Of a DNA stretch of 64,000 nucleotides, positions 45,185 to 58,700 are shown one piece after another. The position numbers and the translations under genes are program-made. Under the pieces are notes generated by a model. That model was not told the origin of the DNA. It did no database searches and saw only the letters and a list, made by a program, of their open reading frames with translations. Source of the stretch: Aquatica leii (lineage: Eukaryota; Arthropoda; Insecta; Coleoptera; Lampyridae); NCBI GenBank assembly GCA_035610365.1, contig CM069434.1, forward strand, positions 97,080,806 to 97,144,805, written 5' to 3'. Position 1 is the first letter of the stretch; every line of letters begins with the position of its first letter.

Positions 45185-46560
45185 ATAATGTGAATGTGAC
45201 CAAATTAAAAACTGAGTGCTTTGAGCAGAAACATTAAAGTATACTGAGCACAGTAGGACTCTTTGAGAGTGAAAGACTGTTTTTTAGTTTTAGTAAAAGA
45301 GTTTTTTGCCGTTTTGGAGTTCCGTTGGAATTACATTTTGACCAAAGCCGTAACTTTAAGTATGCGCTGTTTTAATAAGTTTACTTACTGTTGGAAATTA
45401 AGAAAACGGCGCTTTTTTATCCTCAATTTGATGGCATGGCTGAGCGGATGAATCGAACAATAAGAAAGTACTTAGCCAAAGTAGTGTGTGAACACCGAAG
45501 ATATTGAAATTAGTACTTGCACTTTTTCTTAATAGCATACTAATCACTTGTTTACAAAAGCACAGGCCAAAGATCATCCTGTGTCATGCTCGGTTGCAAA
45601 AACCTGACTGCAATGCAATCTCTAATTTGAACAAAAACCGAAAGAAAAGGTGACTGGAAAAGTCTATATCAACAAGTTGATGAAGAAACTAGACGAAGTA
45701 GACGGTTCGTAAAAACACAAAATTTTCCAGCGACAGAATAAAGACCAGATATGATGTTAAAGTACGACATGGTGAGTTTAAACCGGGCGACTTGGTGTAA
45801 CTGTACAATCTCTAAGAAAAACGTGGACTTTTATGAAGTTGTGCAGCGTATTAATGACGTCATATATCGCATCTAAAAATTACTCAGAGGCAAATCAAAA
45901 CTGGTTTACGTCGATCACCTAGTTTTGTTTGCTGGCGATAACAAGTTTACCTAAACCAAGAACTACGAATCAAGTCGAAAGAACTTTGATAAGTTTATGA
46001 GTATGTACGGGGGTTTTTAAAAGGCTCAGATCGAATTTACAACCAGAAAGCAACAAAATCTGTTCCAAATACAAAAGAAATGCGCTAGCGCACATTAAGT
46101 GAGCAAAGTTTTTAAGGTGTTCAGAAGGGTTGCAGTCGTTGTTAAGAAGTTTGAACGGCTAGATAAACTACAAAAACAGCAGTTGGCGGTCGGCAGTCTT
46201 AAAATAACGTGATGACCGACGCTTTGTTTTCTATCTAGTCACTAAAAAATACTCACGTAAAAAACGTTATGCAAAAATCTGCGCCGAGTATTAACAACTC
46301 TTAAGAGATAATTGGAGTTTCCCAACATTAAGAAATTGGCAGTACTCATATTTGATTGCCAATTAAATTAATTAGAATGGTTCAAAATACGTTGGAGGTC
46401 TTTTTTCAAAGAACAGACATTTAAGTGTTGGTTTGCAGTTACCAGTCCAGTAGAACAGTGGGTCAGAAAAAGTTTATTTTACCCTCAAAGAGCTGCCGCT
46501 ATCGCCATTATAGTTCTATTGCTGCCGCGTCTAGTTTAATGTTCTGAGACAAACAAAAAA
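45185..46560 (+). mobile_element. Ty3/Gypsy fossil, integrase to 3' region
   Basis: Translated pieces give the Gypsy integrase end: EFRWNYI-like remnants of GVPLELH.DQ near 45320, then FDGMAERMNRTIRKYLAKVV near 45430-45485. The C-terminal part follows: EQKPKEKVTGKVYINKLMKK near 45635, RYDVKVRHGEFKPGDL near 45750, and EVVQRINDVIYRI near 45835. The DNA aligns over much of its length with 58800-59440 plus 61441-62110, so two copies of one family are present. Heavily broken and old. Confidence 0.75.
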
Positions 46561-46673
46561 AGGACTTGATATTAATCTTTTAACTTGTATAGAAACATTA
46601 ACACGTAGTACTAACATTGTAATTTATTTACGTATGTTTGATATTAATATGTTAGTGACATTTTTAATAAAAA

Positions 46674-46679
46674 TTTATT
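46674..46679 (-). terminator. Possible lipase C polyadenylation signal
   Basis: Minus-strand AATAAA, about 85 bp after the stop codon at 46763; there are other AT-rich candidates nearby. Confidence 0.4.
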
Positions 46680-46762
46680 TATAAAGAAACTATTATTAAT
46701 TAGTTAAAAATAATTTTTCCTTAAAAAAGTAATAATAAATTAAGTTATTCGCCTATTTAAAA

Positions 46763-49700
46763 TTATAAAAATTTTTTTAGTTGCTCTATTACGCTCTTAA
46801 AAACTATTTCTGCTACATTATTTCCCCACATCAGATCTAAATGGTTGTATCCTATAACTTTTTTTGTAAACACAACGTTTGGTAATGCAGAAATCGAACG
46901 CTCAGCATCCTAAAAATTAAAAAAAATATATATTAGATGTTAATAATTAAATAATGAAATCTTACAATATAAGATACAAGCGTATCTGAAGTACCATAGT
47001 AAACAGCTATCGGCGCTGTAATGTTACTAACTTCGTACGGTGGAGCTTTGGCAGTTCCATATCTGCGCATATTCTCATTTTTTCCGTAATCGAATTTTTG
47101 GAAGTGGTCTATAAACAATTGATTACATTAAATTATACATTACATTGATACTATTTTCCGGAAATCGTCTTAAAAACAACATTTTCCTGCTTATTAACGC
47201 GCAGGAAAATTGAATTTTCCGGACTACTAGTGAAAAGACGTTACAAGACGCAAAATTCTTTGTAGTTGCCAATAAAATTGACAAACTTGATTTTTGTGGA
47301 ATTTGTAAAAACGATTTCTAAAGTTTGTAAATTTTGTCGATTTTTTACGATTTCCGAAAAAATTTAATACAAAACACGTTAGTAAAATCTTTTACTTGAC
47401 TCAAGGCTTTAAAATACTCGGCACAAAGTGCTTCGTATTTCAATTTAACTCTTGTAAGATTTTCCAAACCTTTATGCAAATAACTATTTAATTTTCACAA
47501 AAAATGGTTATGTTTCCTCTAATAATAGTTTTTGAAATTATACAAAATCAAAATGTCTACAAATTAATGCCATATTGATTAACTAAAAAATTAAATTTTA
47601 TATTGCACAATCTTAAACAGAAGCGTTTTCATTGAGACACAGACGTTAGAGATAACAATATAGATAACAATATATTATTAGATTATTGAAAAGCTATAAT
47701 ACTAGTAAGTACCTCTTGTAAACGTAATAAAAAGAGTGCCACTAATTCATATCATGATTACACAATAATCAGAAAAAATTATCGATAATTTAATTAGTTT
47801 ATTTTTAAAAATAGATACAAAACTAACACACAAATGTAAATGTAGATATAAATAAATAGTACAAAAAACAAATCCATTTCAAAAACTGTAATAAAAAAAA
47901 ACTTTTGCAAATACGCTTCACCATTTTCCTGAGAATATTGAGTTAGTCAAAATAAGACAAAAAATTAAACAGATTTTTTCAACAGTAAGATCATAAGTCC
48001 TCAACTCTTGTCGGCAAGATTTTTATTTTGTATGAGCACTGGTTGCTTGGCAATTAAACGATTCCAAATTGACGAAAAGACCCGAGCGCGGAGTGCGAGG
48101 GTTATTTTCCCAAGAATTTGATCGAGTTTAATTACCTTTTAGCAAGAATGCAAAAAAAAGAAAAGTCTTGCCTGACAAGAGTTGAAAACGAATGATCTTC
48201 GGTTGGAGAATTAACTTATTGAAGCGTTAAATACGTCAAATACGTCAAAACAACTTTATTTATGAGAACAATTATAATTAAAATTAAAAGTACAATTATT
48301 GAACGTAGCTTGAGAATTATTTTGTTTTGAAGTTGATGGAAATGCGACATAAAGTAAATCTGAACTAGAATTTTCATGAATGATGTTTGAGTTAGTGTGT
48401 TGTATTTGGTTGATGACGTTAGTGTGGTAGTTCTCGTCAATATGAAGATATGGTTTTATTGAAGATGCATTACTGTGGCCAGTAATCTTAATTAATTCCT
48501 GTTCATTTATTCCAGATTTTGCTAAATGCGAAACAATACTAGAACCATGCGAGTGATTTGTCAATTTTTTTTTAACATCTAATTCAATTTTTGCCACGGA
48601 GAACTTGATCCACTTCGCAAGCTCATTGTGACCTACAAGAGAATTTTTGTACCATTTTCCAGTTGTTTTCCAGTGAGGATTTGCAGTTAAAAATAGTCTA
48701 TTAGATGTAAAGTGTGGACTACGTTTTTCTTGCAGTTTGTTTAATAACCTTACTGGACATCGGCCTATGTTTTCCTTGTTAAGCGTAAGCCACTTATTCT
48801 CTGCGCATTTTTAAGCACCACCTATATTATTTAAAATTTAATTAATATCTTTAGTTATTGTTAACCTACCTTGACAAGCTTTTGTAAATATAGGATTATA
48901 AATAATCCTGCCTGTCGCACATCCATCGTTTCCTATTTCTTCTTTAAAATAGTCCGTGATACAGTTGCTTCCTTCCCCACCGCGCCACGCTAATTCAAAA
49001 GAAACAATGTGGAAAAACTTTTTCTGAAGACTTTCAAGAGTATCTTCGTCAAAGCTGTTTATAATTTTGTCAATTTCTTCAAGAGAGAATGCTTCAGCGC
49101 TTACTTTCCTTTTCTCCGGAATTGATTGCAGCTGCTTGCGTTTGGTGTTCCTCGCTTCTCGTGCAGCTTTGAAGACTATATCCGGGAATGAGTCAATTCT
49201 TCTATTATATTTGTTAAAATACAAGTCTTGCACTAACTTGGCAGTTGTATTCCATATCGTTTTGACACAAGATTCCTTATAATCTTCTCCATTACGTTTC
49301 CGCATATTAAATGCATAATATTTTAAAATACTTGCAATCATATCAGTGGACAAAGATTAGCTTAATTCATATTTGCGTTGTTGTCAAAATTCTGTAAATT
49401 GATTCCACACACCTTCTCTACACTGAGTTGTCTTTTTCGGAATCGAATTTTGAAGGTTTTCATTAACTGAAGCGTCAGGAAAGTTGCCGAAGCGCGACAT
49501 TTTTACTTTTGTCAAAATGACATTTGATTTTTTTAAATATTAATAGTTGCTAAAATAATGCTAAAACAATGAGGTAGCGGCAAGAAAAGTAGTATACATT
49601 CTTTTCAGTTAAAGAAATCATTTCAAACTTGTGATTGGTGCCTGTGACACTGTTCTTAATGTCACATTGGTCTACAACACTATGAAGTTAATTATCATGT

Positions 49701-52700
49701 AAAAATTTTAATGCTATATTCGAATAACTATAACAACAAAAATGTAATCAAATATATTGGTTTACTGATATATTTGAATTGCCATTTTTTTCCAAAATAT
49801 GATTTTTTAAAGATCTATTGCGTTTCTTATAGAATTTTATCTCGACAAGGAATAAAACGTTTTAACAAATAACTCGTTCGCAAAAAATGAACATGGACAC
49901 AAAATTTATTGTATTTTTTAAATCAATAAAGAATTATCAAAAATTGGCAAATAAAGAAATGGATACAAATTCTTAAAAAATTGAAACAAAACTTGGCAAA
50001 TATTTACAGAGAATAGGAATAAAAGAAAAATTGTCCGAAACTTCTTAGCAAATAGAAAAAATACATACTAATATTAGAAATTTAGTAAAAACTATTGAAG
50101 AACAAATACAGATTAGTGTAGAAAACCTGATTAAAACTGTTCAAGAAGAAATGCAACGCGGTATTTTAAATTCAAGAGAAGCAGTAAAAAACAAAATAGA
50201 AGAATAAAAGGCAAATCAAAATAAAAATTTACAAAAAATCTAAGAACTATCGAAGACAAGCTACAGCAAAAAGAAAAAAAAATTATGCTTGAAGATAAAA
50301 TAAACTAAATAAATTGCCGACAAAGAAAGTGTCACGAGCAAAAACTTTCCAATAGATAATTCGGAAAAAGCCACTCACAAGCTTAAGGTTTTATTTTCAA
50401 ATTTTGATGGTAAAGTTCTATGCTCAACTAGAACAGCAAGCAAAAACAACATTTTTGTCCTCCAAAGTTACTGACTCCAGCCACTTAAACAACCTCAATT
50501 ATTTAAATGTCCTTCTTAAAGTAAAGGATCTAGACAATTGAGCAGTATTCTGATTTGGATCTAACTAATGCATAGTAAACAGTTAAAATTCTATTAATCG
50601 TTGAAAAATTCCTGGTGCATCTTTTAACAAACCTTATCGTTTTGTAGGTTGAGTTTATAATATAATCGACATGATCACAAAACCCATTTCTTTTGAAATT
50701 AGTCACTACTTCCAGATTGTGTCACACAGAGTATATTTAGGTGTATCAATCAATTTTTGACGGGTTTTGACATTATTTTACATGTATTGATATTTATCAG
50801 TTTATTGTTGCTACACCACAGCGCAAGTTTGTCTAGATCTTTTTGTATGCAAATTACATCTTATCAAAGATTAAAATGCTCTATATATATTTTATCATCG
50901 TCTGCATAAATTAAGCAATTTGCAAATGTTTGAATTTTGAATTTATGTTGTTATATTGTATCACGCATGCTTGACGTGTGTAAAATTATTACTATTTGTA
51001 GCTGAGTTGGCATTAAACTTTCTTTGGGTAACAATGTGTTTCTAAATAATTCAACGCAAAGAAGTAAATTCAATATAACTTTATCTGGTGCCACTACGAA
51101 GGTGTAAATATTAAACTACCCCAAACATTGGTCCTTCGAACAGTATTTTTTATTCAATTTCAACATTTTGAAGAAATTACGAAAGGCGAACCATCGTCAT
51201 TGGAATCAGCCAGCTGCACGCTACCTATCGTAAGTTCCTTAATTTTTCCTAATACTTATGTACTTGACTTTACTGACGTACAAATTAAAACAATGGCCAA
51301 ACAATTAAATGCTTTAAAAAATAAACGTGAAAGTTTAAAACAAAATTTAACGATTTTTCAACTATTTGTCGAAAAACTTAGCGATGACATTGACGAATTG
51401 ACCTTGAACAATTTGAAAATACGTTTAAACAAAATTTATCCTATTTATGATTCTTTTAATAAAACGCATGACCAAATTGACAATTTAGAAAAAGACATTA
51501 ACCTTGATACTAACGATAGGGAACAATTTCAAAATTTGTATTTCAATCTCACAAGTAAGGCGGAAACGATTTTATCAAAATATTTTATTTCTACTAATGA
51601 ATGCGATAACGACGTCAAGCGAATAATTCCTGTTTCTCAAAGCACATCATTTAAATAAGTAAAATTACTAACAATTAATTTGCCTTCATTTGACGGTAGT
51701 TTCACGCATTGGTACGAGTTTTACGATGCTTTCAATTCTTTAATTAATAACAATAAAGAATTGAACGATGTTCAAAAATTAACGTATTTAAAAGCTGCTC
51801 TTAGAGGTGAACCACTGGAACTTTTGAGATGTCTAGAAATTACCAATCAAAATTATGAAATAGCAATATCAATTTTGAAAAAACGTTATGATAACAAAAG
51901 GAGAATAATTAATAATCATATTAAAATTTTGCTTGAAATTCCAACTATAACACGCGAGTCACATTTAGCGTTAAGAAATTTAATTGATATTACACAAACA
52001 AATATACAATGTCTCAAATCGTTAGGTCAAGCGGTCGATACCTGGCATGCATTGATAGTTCCTATTATTATAACGAAACTTGATATTCACACAGTGAAAG
52101 ACTGGGAGGCCACATTACAAAATGATCCAAACTTCACCAATTCAATACCTACATTAGATAATTTGTTACATTTTTTAAACAATAAACAAAGTACGTTAGA
52201 AATTATTCATAACATGAAAGGTAACGAACAAAATAAACTCAAATCTAATCATGCATTAAAAACACGAACATTCACCACAGTTAGTACCATTGTATGTAGT
52301 AATTGTAAAGGTGAGCATCCAATTTATAAGTGTGAAGATTTTTTAAAGTTAGGTGTTTCTGAAAGAAGTAATCGCGCAAAACAATTAAAGATTTGTTTAA
52401 ATTGTCTCAAATCAGGTCATTTTATTTCAGATTGCAGATCTTTTACTTCTTGCAGAAAATGTAAAAAACGCCATCACACGATTTTACATTTAACTCGAAA
52501 CTTAGAATTTCCACAAGTCGCCGAGGTAGATAATATTCACGATAAAAGTTCCAACGAACAAAATGTTTTAAATTGTGCAACTAATATTACTGATTCGCAA
52601 GTTCTTTTATCAACTGCTACCGTAGAAGCATTTGATGTTCTTAATCATGGTCATGTAGTTAACGTTTTACTCGATTCTGCATCTCAATCTAATTTTATTA

Positions 52701-55700
52701 CCGAGAATTTATGCAACAAATTAAATTTAAAACGCAAGGTTATTGATATTAGCGTAAAGGGAATTAATCAAAGTACTACAAACATTATTCACAAGGTTGA
52801 ATTGACAGTGAAATCTCGTTTAAGCAACTTTCAACTTAAAATTTCTTGTTTAGTTTTACCAAAAATTACTACTTCTTTACCATTACACTCGTTTAATCGA
52901 CAATTAGTGAAGGTTCCTCCAAATATCAAATTAGCCGATCCGGTATTTTTCAAATCTAAAGAAATTGACATTTTAATTGGTGCAAATGTATTTTACGAAT
53001 TACTTTGTGTAGGACAAATTAAGCAATTAAATTCTCCAATTTTCCAAAAGACTAAATTCGGTTGGATTTTATCTGGGCTGTTATCTACACTAAAATCTTC
53101 TATTGAAACCTCATCTTTTTTAACTTTAACCGATTTACATAAATCAATTGAAAGGTTCTGGCAATTTGACGAGTTTAATTCAAAGGCTAATATTTTTACT
53201 CCTGAAGAACAATACTGCGAGAAATATTTTCGAAACGAAACCTCACGTGATTCAAATGGTCAATTCATCGTAAAAATTCCTTTTAAAGATAATTTATGCG
53301 AATTAGGTAATTCTCGAAGTCTTGCTGAATCACGTTTTTTTGCATTAGAAAAACGTTTTAGTAAAGATAAAAATTTAAAGTCTATGTACGTCAATTTTAT
53401 GCAGGAATACAGTCATTTAAACCACATGTGCGAAACTCAACCAGAAAATATTCGTTTCTTTCTTCTGCACCATCTTGTCATTAAGGAATCTAGTCAAACC
53501 ACAAAACTGCGAGTAGTTTTTGATGGCTCTTGTCAATTGAATGCGGGACTATCAATTAATAAGGTTCAATGTACAGGGCCTACAATTCAAGATGACGTTT
53601 TTGCCATTATTGCTCGGTTTCGTACCTATCCTTATGTTCTATTCGGTGACATTGCAAAAATGTATCGTTGCGTTTGGGTGCATCCAGATGATAGAAAATA
53701 TCAGGGCATTGTTTGGAGAGAAAATCCAGATTTTGAACTCAAATATTATCTACTAAAAACGGTCACTTACGGAATGACTTCTTCTCCATTCTTAGCAATA
53801 AGGTCTTTGTTGCAACTTGCTTCCGAAAATCTAAAACTTTTTCCTAACGAATCACGCATTATAAAAGAAGATTTTTATGTAGACGACCTTTTAACAGGTG
53901 CGGATTCTGTTGAGTTAATAAAAATCAAATTTAACATCGACAAAATATTAAATTCGGCAGGATTCAAATTGCGTAAGTGGTCTAGTAATTCAAAACAAAT
54001 CGTTCAAACCGAAAATTCAACAACGTCTATTGGTGAAAAAATTCAGAAAACGCTCGGAATTGAATGGAATCCTCTTTCTGATTCATTTTCATACACAACA
54101 CATTTTCATTCTAATTCAAAAAATCATGTAACTAAACGTTCTATTTTATGTCTTACTTCTCAAATTTATGATCCACTAGGTTTATTAGCTCCTATTACAA
54201 TATTGGCTAAGTTTATTATTCAATCTTTGTGGCAGTGTAATCTAGACTGGGATGACTCTATTCCTATCGATCTCCAAACCAAATGGCTAAAATTTCAGGA
54301 TAATTTAAAGTACATCAGTTCAATCAAGGTTCCACGTTATGTTCTAATTTCTAATTCAAAATCAATTCAACTACATGCGTTTGCAGACGCTTCAGAGCGA
54401 GGATATGGATGTTGTATCTATCTGAGGTCGGTAAATGCTCAAAACAACATTTCTGTACGTTTACTGGCAGCTAAATCAAGAGTAGCTCCTTTAAAAAGCA
54501 TTTCACTTCCAAAGTTAGAATTAAATGTGGCGGTTCTAGCCGCCCAGTTATGTAGAACATTTAAAGATGTCCTACGATTAGCCATTACAGAAGAATATTA
54601 ATGGTCAGATTCGCAAATCGTACTTTGTTGGATCAATTCTTCTCCAAATAGATGGAAAACTTACGTAGCAAATCGAGTCTCAACAATTCAACAGCTATGT
54701 AATTCAAAGAATTGGTGTCACGTATCATCGACTGATAATGCAGCTGATTTAATTTCACGCGGCATTCTTCCAATCCATTTAATTAATAATCAGTTATGGT
54801 GGCAAGGTCCTCATTGGCTTTCTCAGGATCCTAGTTATTGGCCTATTATTGGGTCGATTGTTGCAATTAGTTTTAATGACATTCTAGAATTACGTAAACA
54901 AAAACAAGTCTGCTAACACAATCGTTAACAAAGAACAGTTTCCGTTTGAAAATTATTTTTGTTTCATCAAATTAAAGAGACTAGTAGCATTGTGTCTTAG
55001 ATTTGAAAATAATTTTTTGTTGTCCAAAGACAATCAAAATTTGGGAGGGTTATCAGTAAACGAATTACGAAACTCGTTATTAAAATTACTTAAAATTGTA
55101 CAAGCAAATTCATTTTTTTCATTAAATAGAAAACTTAAAAAGAAAAAAAAATTTAAATAACAAAAGCAAACTTTTAAGTTTATCTCCTTTCTTAGACACA
55201 CAGGGTGTACTTAGAGTAGGGGGACGCTTACAACTATCCAATTTTAATCTAGATAAACGGCATCCAATTTTGTTACCAAAACATCATCATTTTACTAAAC
55301 TTGTCTTTTATCACATTCACAAACAGTTGTTTCATGCCGGGCCCAAACTTACGCTAAGTGCAGTACGAGAACAATTCTGGCCTATAGACGGGAAAAATAC
55401 AGCAAAAAACATTATAAGAAAATGCGTCACGTGTCGTAGGTTTAATCCACAAACATTTCAACCTATTATGAGAATGCTTCCAAAAAATAGATTAATTGCG
55501 CACTATCCATTTTACTCAACCGGCGTTGATTACGCGGGGCCCTTTCTTATAAAGGACAGAATAGGGCGGGGAAATAAAGTTATTAAGGCATACATATGTT
55601 TATTTGTTTGTTTATCAGTTAAAGCAATACACTTAGAATTGTTGACAAACTTAACTACAGAAGGATTTTTGTCCACACTTAAACGATTCATCTCACGACG

Positions 55701-58700
55701 TGGTAAACCTCAACACATAATTAGCGATAATGGCAGTAATTTTGTTGGTGCTGCTAATGAATTAAAAAACTTAGGTGAATTTTTAAAAACAAATTTTCAC
55801 AATGTATTGGCTCATACTGCAAACGAAGGCATTCAATGGCACTTCATACCTCCTAGAACACTACACTTTGGTGGATTTTGGGAAGCCGGAATAAAAAGCG
55901 TCAAACATCATTTAAAACGCGTGTTAAATAAAACGTTACTTACTTACGAGGATTTATATACAATTCTTGTTCAAATTGAATCCTTTTTAAACTCACGGCC
56001 ATTGACACAACTGACAACAGATCCAAATGACACTGACGTTTTAACCCCTGGACATTTTTTAATTGGACGATCCTTTACCTCTTTACCTGAACCCAACTTA
56101 ACCGAAGTTCCGGAAAACCGAACAAATCGTTATCAACATTTGCAAAGAATTACGCAGCACTTTTGGTCCAAATGGTCAAGGGAATATATCAACGAATTAC
56201 AACAAAAGAGTAAATGGAAAACCAATGGAGATCCCATTAAGATAGGCGATATTGTCGTCATAAAAGAAGACAACCTTCCTCCGTCAAAATGGCTCTTAGG
56301 TCGTGTACTTAAGCTGCATCCTGGAGCTGATACCATCACGCGAGTTGTGACAGTGAAGTGCGGCAGTGGTGAACTCAAGCGACCAGTAGCAAAATTGTGT
56401 TCACTACTTATAGAAGACTAACTTTGCAAGACAAGATCTATTTTGTTGGTGTAATTTATCAAGAACAATTATTTTGTGTTTACAGTTCAAATTATGAAAT
56501 CTGAAGTTATGTTGTATCCGTTTTAAGTAGCATTTTTGTTGTTATTCTTGCGATTTTAACTAGTCTGAATTTGTGGTTTAGTTAATTATTATTATTAAAA
56601 ATGTATTTATTATTTTGAAACTCTTTGAGATTTCAAGGGCGGCGTCATGTTTGAATTTTGAATTTATGTTGTTATATTGTATCACGCATGCTTGACGTGT
56701 GTAAAATTATTACTATTTGTAGCTGAGTTGGCATTAAACTTTCTTTGGGTAACAATGTGTTTCTAAATAATTCAACGCAAAGAAATAAATTCAATATAAC
56801 TTTATCTGGTGCCACTACGAAGGTGTAAATATTAAACTACCCCAAACAGCAAATTTGAAAGCTAATGGAATATTATTAAAAAAGCAATAAAACAGTGTTT
56901 GATTTTACAAATTTCCATTTAAGATCTCTTCTAAGCGTCTGAGCTTTGGAAAGCAGAATCTGTCGCCCCTTTGTTAATGTTTTATTAATACAAATTAGAC
57001 AGATTAACTGCATTTCCATATGAGTAGAATTCAAATTTTTAACCAATTTTTTATTCTGCTTGAATCTGATCTTAACTATTTTTCTCAAAAGTTTAACAAT
57101 TACTACAAATGGTTGATTGTCATCACGTATATTAATTTAGAAATAAATATCTAGCTTCGTTTTATCCTACTGAGAATTTATCATTTTAGCAAGCTTGGAC
57201 AGAGAAAAAACAAGCTGTTTTTTGTCTAGGTGCATGCCATGACCCTCAATTCAGTTCATGCTTGAGTCTTGTTGAACCAAATCTAATTGATATTTTAGTT
57301 TACTTACTTGATTTTTGAGGCCAGGATTTTTGCATATTAACTGATTAACTTAAATAATAATCTAAAAAAATATATACAAAATATAAACGACATTAGACTT
57401 CATAATCACCAAAATATGCATTTACACCAAGCTGAAGCGTCGGTACGTTAAATTGTAATAGGCAATAATTCATAAATTTAACTATTTAGTCAAAACTTTT
57501 TTGTAATTAATAACAAAATAAACGGTATAATTGTTACTTTAAATACCTGGCTCTAATTATGATGTTCGGAAAACGCGTTATCCTGGTTAGCCTCAGACCC
57601 TAGGTGAAGTAATCGAAGATGTTCTCAAAATTGCTGTGATAATTTGATGCGATCTACCACAGAGCATCCATAACAATACGGGAATGTTTGTTTGTATTGA
57701 ACAAACAATTAAACCCGTTAATAAAACGACAACAAAGCATTAAATTTCTAATTTAAATATTTCACGAACACATTGTTATGCAGCAAATTGCGACCTTAAT
57801 TTACAGGAACCGCGGCACTACTACATGTTAATTAACTAAAAACGTTCTTTTTTATAAACGTTGTACGAACCGCTTATAAAGTTTTTAAAAGAAATCCGAT
57901 ATGATCAAAGTGCAACAAACAGATATGCAAAATTATAGCATAACGTAGTAACACGTGAGTTTAAACGAGATTTTTCAAATCGTACAAGCAACTGCAAGCC
58001 AATATAACGTAATACAAACAAAACTTTTAATTGTGTTAAAATAAACAAACTGCCATTGAATCGAATTTCAGTGCGAAACGTATATTATAACGTAATCTAA
58101 ATTTTGTTAACACAATGGAAATGTTAAATCGGCAAAAACCGACAAACGAATGTTTTAACAACATAAACGAATTAATTGAAAACAAAAATTACTTAAACAT
58201 CAGAACTAATGGAGAGCGACTTGGTTGAAAGGAGGTAGTTTCTTGACGTGATTGTGGTTGGAAGGTCGTTTAAAGAACATACGAACAACTTGAAAGAAAT
58301 GTTTCAACGACTACGTAAGGAAAATCTAAAACTGAGTATAAATGCAAGTAATCAGGCCATTGAGCCAGTCTTTCGACAGATGCAAGATATACAAAAAAAA
58401 TTATTACATATTTTAGCAAAATTTTGTCCAAGCAAAAAAAAATTATTGCGTGACTAGAAGAGAACTGCTAACAGTCGTCAAATCCATAAAACACTTTTAT
58501 ACATACATGTATGGACGCAAACTTTAACTAAAAATGAACAACGTCTCCTTAAAATGACTATTGCAATTTTATAATCTGGAAAGACAAGTAACAAGATGGA
58601 TCGATAAATTGCAAAAGTATGACTACGACACAAAACATCGTGCCGAAAATAGTCATTTGAACACTGATACCTTATCAAGGATACAATGTACGGCAGATTG

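Larger units (their letters stand above)
50927..56848 (+). mobile_element. BEL/Pao retrotransposon, young, nearly whole
   Basis: Two 201-bp LTRs (50927-51127, 56648-56848) differ at one base as seen, and GCAAA is duplicated at 50922-50926 and 56849-56853. The primer site TTGGTCCTTCGAAC follows the left LTR and a purine tract AAGGGCGGCGTCA precedes the right one. Between them, in order: Gag (LPSFDGSFTHWYEFYDAF near 51685; knuckles CSNCKGEHPIYKC and CLNCLKSGHFISDC); protease (LLDSASQSNFI near 52670); reverse transcriptase (LRVVFDGS, FGDIAKMYR, TVTYGMTSSPF, EDFYVDDLLTG near 53875); RNase H (HAFADASERGYGCCIY near 54375); and integrase (YICLFVCLSVKAIHLEL near 55590, SDNGSNF, HFGGFWEAG). It is broken by about three breaks. 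It interrupts a LINE inside lipase C intron 5. Confidence 0.95.
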
